Shown here: positions 1 through 8,001 of the stretch, one piece after another | How the letters are laid out: each line of letters opens with the position of its first letter | How positions within the stretch are numbered: position 1 is the stretch's first letter | From: an uncultured Streptococcus sp. | GTDB lineage: Bacteria > Bacillota > Bacilli > Lactobacillales > Streptococcaceae | Assembly: GCA_916048145.1 (NCBI GenBank) | Contig: CAJZGT010000055.1 | Location: forward strand, 1-8,001 | Direction: 5' to 3' | DNA length: 8,001 bases | Made by a program: the position numbers and the translations under genes | The notes under the pieces: model-generated | The model's database searches: none | Told to the model about the DNA's origin: nothing | What the model saw: only the letters and a program-made list of their open reading frames with translations

Positions 1-10
1 TAAATTTCAT
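1..10 (-). CDS. Start of next gene, cut by window edge
   Basis: An ATG reading leftwards from position 10 encodes Met-Lys-Phe before the window ends. A strong Shine-Dalgarno, AGGAGA (minus strand, 22 to 17), lies 6 nt upstream, which is ideal spacing and is the main reason to call a real gene start. It lies 113 nt after the nanE stop on the same strand with no convincing terminator between, so it is probably co-transcribed with nanE. Pneumococcal nan clusters carry a PTS gene and the sialic-acid ABC transporter (satABC) downstream of nanE, and I recall the SatA lipoprotein starting with Met-Lys-Phe. Three codons cannot establish identity, so SatA is only a guess. Confidence 0.55.
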
Positions 11-123
11 TTGTATTCTCCTAATTGATAAGCGTATCCATATTGGATAATGAGTTCTTTGTGTTTGTATACGTTTTCATTTTATCCGACGCATCCACCA
101 CTCTCCTCTGTTTTGAGATTGTG

Positions 124-822
124 TTATTTGAGACCAGCAACAAAGCGTTCTGTGATCTCTTTTGGTCTAGTAATAGCGCCACCAACAACAATACCTCGCA
201 CTCCATATCCTAGGATTTGTTTGGCTTGTTCTGGTGTATGAATTTTCCCTTCTGCAATGACATCTACACCAGCATCACAGAGTTTTTTGATTAATTCAAA
301 ATCGGGACCATCCACTTTAGGACTGTAAGATGTATATCCTGATAAGGTTGTTCCGACAAAGTCAATTCCTGCTTCAACGGCTGCCAATCCTTCCTCGAAA
401 GTACTTGTATCAGCCATCAAGAGCTGGTTAGGATATTTTTCCTTAACCTGACGAATGAACTCTTGAATCTCCAAACCATCATAGCGTTCACGCTTGGTAC
501 AATCCAGAGCAATGACCTCTATATCAAGTTCTGCCAGCTCATCAACTTCTTTCATAGTAGCAGTGATGAAGGGTTCTTGCGGTGGATAATCTCGTTTTAT
601 TATCCCAATGATTGGAAGGTTTGTAACCTCCTTGATTTCCTTGATATCACGAACACTATTTGCTCGGATACCGACTGCTCCACCTTGCTCAGCCGCTTTG
701 ACCAGCAAGGGAATGACTCCTCCCGCTTCTGTATAAAGCGGTTCGTGAGGAAGGGCCTGACAAGAAACGATGATTCCATCTTTGATTTGTGCAATCAAGG
801 CTTCTTTAGTAATCTGTGGCAT
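124..822 (-). CDS. nanE: N-acetylmannosamine-6-phosphate 2-epimerase NanE
   Basis: Cytoplasmic TIM-barrel enzyme that converts ManNAc-6-phosphate to GlcNAc-6-phosphate in sialic-acid catabolism, after the NanA-type lyase and ManNAc kinase and before NagA/NagB. The protein has 232 residues, the usual full length for the family. Visible family signatures are [11 protein letters not shown] (20-30) near the N-terminus, GIIKRDY (73-79) carrying the expected catalytic Lys76, the ALDCT strand (105-109), MADTST (136-141), [11 protein letters not shown] (190-200) and the phosphate-binding GGAITRP (214-220). The ATG at 822 is supported by AGGAGG 7 nt upstream. It has its own promoter with an overlapping cre box and an upstream element shared with nanA. 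The next gene starts 113 nt downstream. Pneumococci carry two nanE paralogues, so this may be one of two copies. There is no sign of damage. Confidence 0.97.
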   Translation of the reverse strand: MPQITKEALIAQIKDGIIVSCQALPHEPLYTEAGGVIPLLVKAAEQGGAVGIRANSVRDIKEIKEVTNLPIIGIIKRDYPPQEPFITATMKEVDELAELDIEVIALDCTKRERYDGLEIQEFIRQVKEKYPNQLLMADTSTFEEGLAAVEAGIDFVGTTLSGYTSYSPKVDGPDFELIKKLCDAGVDVIAEGKIHTPEQAKQILGYGVRGIVVGGAITRPKEITERFVAGLK

Positions 823-856
823 CCTCTTTCCTCCTTTTCTTTGTTCTTATGAGTTC

Positions 857-885
857 ATTATATATTATTTTTAAAGCGCTTTCAA
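857..885 (-). promoter_or_regulatory. nanE promoter
   Basis: On the minus strand a -35 box TTGAAA (885-880) and a perfect -10 box TATAAT (862-857) are separated by exactly 17 nt. This predicts a transcript start near 850 and a leader of about 28 nt with the AGGAGG of nanE in it. The -35 is embedded in the cre palindrome, so CcpA binding should block RNA polymerase directly. Confidence 0.85.
871..884 (-). promoter_or_regulatory. cre box (CcpA operator) on the nanE promoter
   Basis: TGAAAGCGCTTTAA on the minus strand contains the perfect palindrome AAAGCGCTTT (873-882) and fits the cre consensus TGWAANCGNTNWCA at 13 of 14 positions. It overlaps the -35 hexamer of nanE. By established knowledge of Gram-positive carbon catabolite repression, this predicts CcpA repression when a preferred sugar is present. 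Confidence 0.85.
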
Positions 886-895
886 TACTTTGTAG

Positions 896-926
896 TAGAA
901 TAGATTTCAGTTTCAAAAGTATTTTA
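896..926 (-). promoter_or_regulatory. Conserved nan promoter element, nanE copy
   Basis: A 31-bp stretch matches 7688-7718 upstream of nanA at 26 of 31 positions, including an identical 12-nt core TAGAATAGATTT (plus strand, 896-907). It ends 10 nt upstream of the nanE -35 box, a position typical of an activator site. The shared sequence and spacing are seen directly. Assignment to NanR, the RpiR-family sialic-acid regulator of pneumococcal nan genes, is inference. Confidence 0.6.
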
Positions 927-1070
927 TAGAACAGCTGTTTCTGAAAGTAGTTTCAGCTCGATCTTATTTTCGGATCTATAATATTTGTAGTAGGTAAATC
1001 CCCTATGGATATTATGGAGATTATGTTGTTGTAGAAAAAAGTCCCATAAGATCTATAATGAAAAGTGACC

Positions 1071-1236
1071 AATAATCTCATCAAACTTATCAAACGCAAT
1101 GCCTTTAGTTTTCGAAACTTCGAAAACTTCAAAAAAACGGATTTTTATCGCTCTGAACATCAAAAAAGAAAGGACAAATTTTGTCCTTTCTCGAGCTTAT
1201 CTTTTCTTCAATCCACTACAGTTTTATCTTAGTTAA
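1071..1236 (+). pseudogene. ISL3-family transposase, C-terminal fragment, frameshifted
   Basis: Reading from 1071 the plus strand encodes NNLIKLIKRNAFSFRNFENF followed by two Lys codons. After one extra A in the seven-A run at 1131-1137, the frame shifts and continues RIFIALNIKKERTNFVLSRA and about a dozen more residues to a TAA at 1234-1236. NNLIKLIKRNAFGFRNF and RIFIALNIKKER are C-terminal hallmarks of ISL3/IS1167 transposases as I remember them. Only about 55 of the roughly 400 residues remain. There is no start codon, and a TGA lies just upstream in the same frame. It is non-functional, and its orientation is opposite to all flanking genes. Confidence 0.7.
1162..1190 (-). terminator. Terminator-like hairpin inside the IS relic, acting leftwards
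   Basis: Arms GAAAGGACAAA (1168-1178) and TTTGTCCTTTC (1180-1190) are perfect 11-bp complements around one base. Read on the minus strand the hairpin is followed directly by six T residues (1167-1162), as in an intrinsic terminator. It would stop transcripts that read through from the choline-binding protein gene before they reach nanE. On the plus strand there is no T tract, so it should be one-directional. Confidence 0.6.
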
Positions 1237-1392
1237 AATAAGTTAGAATATGTAAGTGAATATCAGATATACCAAGACATCGTCAACATCTGAGGTATAT
1301 TCAAAATACAAAAGTTGACCAAATAGATTTCTAGATATCCTTTATATTACTAGTTTAAATAACGTAGTCTTTTAAACTAGTTTTGTGAATCC
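1231..1392. other. Non-coding stretch with two weak inverted repeats
   Basis: No gene is visible here. ACTAGTTTAAA (1349-1359) and TTTAAACTAGT (1371-1381) form an 11-bp inverted repeat with an 11-nt loop, followed on the plus strand by a short T run. It could be a weak terminator or a relic of the inserted element. A second, weaker pair is ATATACC (1267-1273) and GGTATAT (1294-1300). Neither has a firm function. Confidence 0.35.
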
Positions 1393-1426
1393 AAAAAATC
1401 TTCCTACAAACGTAAGAAGATTTTTT
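1393..1426 (-). terminator. Rho-independent terminator of the choline-binding protein gene
   Basis: A 15-bp stem joins AAAAAATCTTCCTAC (1393-1407) and GTAAGAAGATTTTTT (1412-1426) around a 4-nt loop, with only one G-T wobble. Read on the minus strand it ends in T6 and lies 17 nt after the stop codon at 1444. A-rich and T-rich ends on both sides mean it could also act on plus-strand transcripts. Confidence 0.9.
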
Positions 1427-1443
1427 AGCTTGGTAAAAAGTGC

Positions 1444-3441
1444 TTATTTTACCCATTCACCATTATAATTTACCTTATAACCTTCTGGTGTAGTTGTATT
1501 GACTGCTAAAGCGCCTGAACGGTATGCATAATACCATTTTCCTGAGACTGTGAACCATCCTGTTTGCATCGCACCTGAGCTATTAAGGTAATACCATGAA
1601 CCACCTGTTTTCAACCATCCTGTTTGCATTGCGCCTGAACCATTCAAATAGTACCATGAACCACCTGTTTTCAACCATCCAGTCTGCATAGCTCCTGAAT
1701 CATTCAAATAGTACCATGAATTGCCTGATTTAGCCCATCCAGTCTGCATTGCTCCAGAATTATTAAGATAGTACCATGAACCACTTGATTTCAACCAACC
1801 TGTCTGCATCCATCCTGAGCGGTCAAAATGATACCATTTTCCGTTAATTTGATCCCAGCCATTAGTTGTATATGAACCATTATTATGTTTGTACCACCAA
1901 CGACCAGAAGTTTGAATCCAAGTACCTTTAGAGGCTTCTTTATTTTGGGCTTCTGTTTGTAAAAGTTTCTTGTACTGTTCCTTAAGTTTTGATAGCTTTT
2001 CTGTTTCTGTAGCTAATTTCGAAATACTTTTTTTAAGTTTTTCTTTAGCTGAAGTTACATCGTTTTTTGCTTTAGCTTCACGAGCTTTAGCATTTTCAAG
2101 AGCAGTTTCTGCTAAACGTAGGTTGTTTGCAGCAACTTGAGCTTGAAGTGGTTTTGCCATTGCGTCAGCAAGAACTTTCTCAGCTTTAGTTTTCAAACTG
2201 AGTGCGCTTGCGTAATCAGTTGAAGCTTTTGTCAAAGCTTTCTTAGCATTTTCTGATGCAGTTTTAGCTTGAGCAAGGTTTGATTTAGCTGTTTTGACAG
2301 CTTTTTCAAGGGATGCTGTGTCGGTATCTTTAGTAAGTTTGTCACCAGAATAGATACCAACAACGTTAATTAATGTGTTGTAACCACCGAATTTAGCAAT
2401 AGAAACGCCAAGGTCTGATGATGATGTTACAATGTTTGTTAAGTGAGACCATTTAGATGGAGCATCAGCAAATGCCATTGTCATTACTGCATTATAAACG
2501 GTTTGTTTCAATTCGTACATAGTCGTAGCTTCTCTTAAGTTAGAAGCATTTTCACCGAAGTAATCACCTTTTAAGTGACCTGCTTCGGAAATTGTTTTAT
2601 CACGTTGTAAGTATTTTTCAGCTTGCTTTTTAGCTGATTTCATTGAACCAGTATTCAATTCAAGTTCTTTTAATCCTAGTTGTTTACGGATTGCATTTAC
2701 AACTTGAAGGTTATAATGAGCAACTTCAAGTAATTCTTCATCAGTTAAATGTTCTGCATCAATTTTACGTTTTTTATCAGCTTCACTGATTTTTGTTGAA
2801 GAGTTTTCAATAACAGTAGCACCAGAGTCAGTCATGAAGTCTGAGTCGCCTTCGGCTTTATCTTTCTTGAATTGACTCAAGTCTGCAATTGTTACTGTAT
2901 CAACACCAGTATTTGCCAATTTATCTTGAGCAGATTTCAATTCAGCTTGAGCTGATTGCAATTTGTTTTCAACATTAGTAGCATGTTCTGTAGCTGAAGC
3001 TAATTTATCTTTAGCCAATTTGACAGCGTCATTTTTAGTATTGACGTCTGTCTCAGCTGATTTGATATCTTGAGCGCGGTTGGCATCTGCTTTAGATGCA
3101 TTCTTCAAGATTTGTTTATTTTTTGCTTCTGTATCTTTAACTGTTTGAGTGGCTTTCACTACAGCTACTTGAGCATCTTTAACAGCTTTTTCTTTTAAAG
3201 CAAGTTCAGACTGATTGTTTTTAACTTCAGTCTCTGCTTTTTTAGTAACAGCTTCTTGAGCATCAAGCTGTGGTTTTAAATCAGATGATTTCTTTTCTTC
3301 ATTTTGTAAAACTCGATACGCAGGTTCATTTACTGCAGTAGTTTTTACTCTTGTTTCTTGTGCTAAAGCTGTTGTCCCGATAGATGCAATCGCTAGCGCA
3401 ACACCAGTCGTTAAAACTTGAAGATTCTTTTTCTTTGACAT
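1444..3441 (-). CDS. Choline-binding surface protein with CAP (SEC10/PgrA-like) domain
   Basis: Secreted protein of 665 residues that should attach to choline on teichoic acids. Starting at the ATG at 3441, it has a signal peptide (about 1-27, cleavage after ALA), a Lys/Ala-rich coiled coil (about 40-180), a CAP/SCP-like domain (about 225-366), a second coiled coil (about 375-500) and about seven 20-residue choline-binding repeats (506-648) of the form GSWYYLNxSGAMQTGW, then a tail ending NGEWVK. In the CAP domain, His289, Glu297 and His333 sit where CAP active-site-like residues occur (GHLKGDYFGEN; KWSHLTNI). The coiled-coil/CAP/coiled-coil plan matches SEC10/PgrA surface-exclusion proteins, which are usually LPXTG anchored. 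A TTG start four codons earlier is possible, but the ATG with GGGGGA upstream fits better. It has its own promoter and terminator. Its role, perhaps adhesion, is unknown. Confidence 0.9.
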   Translation of the reverse strand: MSKKKNLQVLTTGVALAIASIGTTALAQETRVKTTAVNEPAYRVLQNEEKKSSDLKPQLDAQEAVTKKAETEVKNNQSELALKEKAVKDAQVAVVKATQTVKDTEAKNKQILKNASKADANRAQDIKSAETDVNTKNDAVKLAKDKLASATEHATNVENKLQSAQAELKSAQDKLANTGVDTVTIADLSQFKKDKAEGDSDFMTDSGATVIENSSTKISEADKKRKIDAEHLTDEELLEVAHYNLQVVNAIRKQLGLKELELNTGSMKSAKKQAEKYLQRDKTISEAGHLKGDYFGENASNLREATTMYELKQTVYNAVMTMAFADAPSKWSHLTNIVTSSSDLGVSIAKFGGYNTLINVVGIYSGDKLTKDTDTASLEKAVKTAKSNLAQAKTASENAKKALTKASTDYASALSLKTKAEKVLADAMAKPLQAQVAANNLRLAETALENAKAREAKAKNDVTSAKEKLKKSISKLATETEKLSKLKEQYKKLLQTEAQNKEASKGTWIQTSGRWWYKHNNGSYTTNGWDQINGKWYHFDRSGWMQTGWLKSSGSWYYLNNSGAMQTGWAKSGNSWYYLNDSGAMQTGWLKTGGSWYYLNGSGAMQTGWLKTGGSWYYLNSSGAMQTGWFTVSGKWYYAYRSGALAVNTTTPEGYKVNYNGEWVK
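1498..1926 (-). repeat. 60-bp tandem repeats encoding the choline-binding module
   Basis: About seven 60-bp units encode 20-residue cell-wall-binding repeats; the first and last are degenerate. Inner units are nearly identical in DNA: the segment at 1599-1630 recurs with few changes at 1659-1690. Each unit has the aromatic WYY and GW positions that build choline pockets between neighbouring repeats. The high identity suggests recent copying by recombination, so copy number may vary between strains. Confidence 0.9.
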
Positions 3442-3486
3442 CCTGTCCCCCAATTTATAACCCTTTAAAAAAGGTTTCTTCCTTTA

Positions 3487-3515
3487 ACTATATCAAAATA
3501 CTTGAATGATGTAAA
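3487..3515 (-). promoter_or_regulatory. Promoter of the choline-binding protein gene
   Basis: On the minus strand, -35 TTTACA (3515-3510) and -10 TATAGT (3492-3487) are 17 nt apart, both close to consensus. The predicted start near 3480 gives a leader of about 40 nt. I see no cre box or nan element here, so this gene is probably not controlled together with nanA and nanE. Confidence 0.75.
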
Positions 3516-3520
3516 GGTTT

Positions 3521-3537
3521 ACAGTTGACAAAGAGCC
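3521..3537. repeat. Possible solitary ISL3-type terminal sequence
   Basis: ACAGTTGACAAAGAGCC resembles, from memory, the outer end of ISL3/IS1167-type inverted repeats (GGCTCTTTGTCAACTGT when reversed). It lies directly upstream of the -35 box of the choline-binding protein gene. No matching second end or transposase is next to it. The comparison is from memory only. Confidence 0.35.
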
Positions 3538-3563
3538 TTATTTTCAATTCACTTAGTACCTAA

Positions 3564-3614
3564 AATGATAAAAAGAGATAGCCACCTTTCAAATGGGCCA
3601 TCTCTTTTATCATT
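3564..3614 (-). terminator. Rho-independent terminator of nanA
   Basis: The long inverted repeat AATGATAAAAAGAGATAGCC (3564-3583) pairs with GGCCATCTCTTTTATCATT (3596-3614), with one bulged A and one G-T wobble. On the minus strand the hairpin's 3' side is rich in T (TCTCTTTTTATCATTTTA). It lies 36 nt after the nanA stop and before the next promoter, so nanA appears to be monocistronic. Confidence 0.85.
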
Positions 3615-3650
3615 AACAATGAGCTAAATTCATTTTATTCAAGACCTAGT

Positions 3651-7642
<3,992 letters not shown>

Positions 7643-7648
7643 TTCTTT

Positions 7649-7677
7649 ATTATACAATAAAGTCATAGGTTTATCTC
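7649..7677 (-). promoter_or_regulatory. nanA promoter with weak -35
   Basis: A perfect -10 TATAAT lies at 7654-7649 on the minus strand. The hexamer 17 nt upstream, GAGATA (7677-7672), is a poor -35. A good -10 without a -35 suits a promoter that needs an activator, and a shared element lies directly upstream. Confidence 0.6.
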
Positions 7678-7687
7678 GAGCTTGCCA

Positions 7688-7718
7688 TAGAATAGATTTT
7701 ACTTTCAGTAATATTTTA
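7688..7718 (-). promoter_or_regulatory. Conserved nan promoter element, nanA copy
   Basis: Matches 896-926 at 26 of 31 positions, with core TAGAATAGATTT at 7688-7699. It starts 34 nt beyond the outer edge of the nanA -10 box, exactly as the nanE copy does. It is the best candidate for the binding site of a common activator such as NanR; the protein's identity is inferred. Confidence 0.6.
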
Positions 7719-7733
7719 ATATTTTAATATTTT
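7710..7733. repeat. Three tandem AATATTTT octamers
   Basis: Three perfect copies of AATATTTT occur head to tail upstream of the nanA promoter, overlapping the end of the conserved element. The phased A/T tract could bend DNA or help polymerase contact. It may also be simple slippage. Confidence 0.6.
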
Positions 7734-7758
7734 TAAAAGTACTTTCAACATTTATAAC

Positions 7759-7782
7759 AAAAAGAGAGCTACTGGGCTCTCT
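7759..7782 (-). terminator. Rho-independent terminator of the esterase gene
   Basis: On the minus strand AGAGAGC (7782-7776), a 6-nt loop and GCTCTCT (7769-7763) are followed by T5 ending at 7759. It starts 6 nt after the esterase stop codon, separating that gene from nanA. Confidence 0.85.
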
Positions 7783-7788
7783 CATTCA

Positions 7789-8001
7789 TCACTTTATATA
7801 CTTAAAAGGAATCTCACTACCACAAAGCCAGTTGTAGACTTGGTCATTGACAAAGACATTCATGGCTTCGTGGGCATACTCAGGCATGATGCGATAGGCC
7901 TTATCGCAGGTGAGACGGTTGTAAATCGCAAACTGGGTAATAGGATAGCAAACATCGTCGTCCAAGCCCGTAATCATCTTAACCTCACCCTTGATACGAT
8001 G
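7789..8001 (-). CDS. Acetyl xylan esterase / CE7-type deacetylase, C-terminal part
   Basis: Only the last 70 codons lie in the window; the frame stays open to the edge, so the gene continues to the right. The segment GLDDDVCYPITQFAIYNRL carries the aspartate expected in the CE7 catalytic triad, and YAHEAMN carries the triad histidine. The nucleophile serine lies outside the window. The family are cytoplasmic alpha/beta hydrolases that remove acetyl groups from sugars or cephalosporins. In S. pneumoniae a gene annotated as acetyl xylan esterase lies next to nanA, and O-deacetylation of sialic acid has been an attractive role. The substrate here is inference. It ends at TGA (7791-7789), directly before a terminator. 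Confidence 0.85.
   Translation of the reverse strand, partial: HRIKGEVKMITGLDDDVCYPITQFAIYNRLTCDKAYRIMPEYAHEAMNVFVNDQVYNWLCGSEIPFKYIK

Larger units (their letters stand above)
985..1236 (+). mobile_element. Internally deleted ISL3-family insertion-sequence relic
   Basis: This AT-rich stretch between nanE and the choline-binding protein gene carries the tail of an ISL3/IS1167-type transposase on the plus strand (1071-1236). The two sides also carry related, oppositely oriented ends: TTGTAGTAGGTAAATC at 985-1000, and at 1206-1221 a sequence whose reverse complement is CTGTAGTGGATTGAAG. These agree at about 9 of 13 core positions. I read it as an IS that lost most of its interior, keeping only the left-end region and the 3' part of the gene. 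The exact borders are uncertain and I see no clear target duplication. Confidence 0.5.

Noticed and set aside
34..50. Small hairpin TATCCA-TAT-TGGATA as terminator of nanE
   Set aside because: The stem is only 6 bp with no T tract on the minus strand, and a gene with a strong ribosome site starts directly after it.
463..852. 129-codon open frame on the plus strand across nanE
   Set aside because: It is antisense to a fully conserved nanE, with an unlikely composition and no ribosome binding site.
1107..1128. Perfect palindrome AGTTTTCGAA-AC-TTCGAAAACT as a possible operator
   Set aside because: It lies inside the transposase codons for SFRNFENF, where a repeated Phe-Arg/Glu-Asn pattern produces it. 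It is not placed at any promoter.

Overview
The window looks like a sialic-acid (nan) locus from a Mitis-group Streptococcus such as S. mitis, S. oralis or S. pneumoniae, or a close relative. The reasons are an LPXTG sialidase that closely resembles pneumococcal NanA as I remember it, a choline-binding surface protein (typical of this group), NanE, CcpA (cre) sites, and an ISL3-type insertion-sequence relic. I could not run a search, so the species is not fixed. All intact genes are on the minus strand, so transcription runs from high to low coordinates.

Read from the right end, the layout is as follows. (i) 8001-7789: the last 70 codons of a CE7-type acetyl esterase, closed by a terminator at 7759-7782. 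(ii) 7718-7461: the nanA control region, with an activator-like element, a promoter, a leader of about 180 nt and a cre site. (iii) 7460-3651: nanA, a 1269-residue wall-anchored exo-sialidase with a lectin domain, a complete set of catalytic residues, a long repeat stalk and LPNTG; its terminator is at 3564-3614. (iv) 3515-3487: promoter, then 3441-1444: a secreted choline-binding protein with a CAP-like domain between two coiled coils, ended by a strong terminator at 1393-1426. (v) 1381-985: a mostly non-coding stretch holding a decayed, internally deleted ISL3-family element on the plus strand. (vi) 926-850: the nanE control region, then 822-124: nanE (ManNAc-6-phosphate epimerase). (vii) 10-1: the first codons of the next gene, behind a good ribosome binding site.

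The genes suggest a surface-to-cytoplasm route. NanA releases terminal sialic acid from host glycans, the esterase may remove acetyl groups, sialic acid enters through a transporter (possibly the gene starting at position 10), and NanE works on the ManNAc-6-P produced after the lyase and kinase steps. The most interesting regulatory signal is a 31-bp element (26/31 identical) that sits at exactly the same distance from the -10 boxes of nanA and nanE. Each gene also has a cre box. In the pneumococcal arrangement I remember, nanB and an ABC transporter cluster lie between nanA and nanE; here that interval holds only the choline-binding protein gene and the IS relic.
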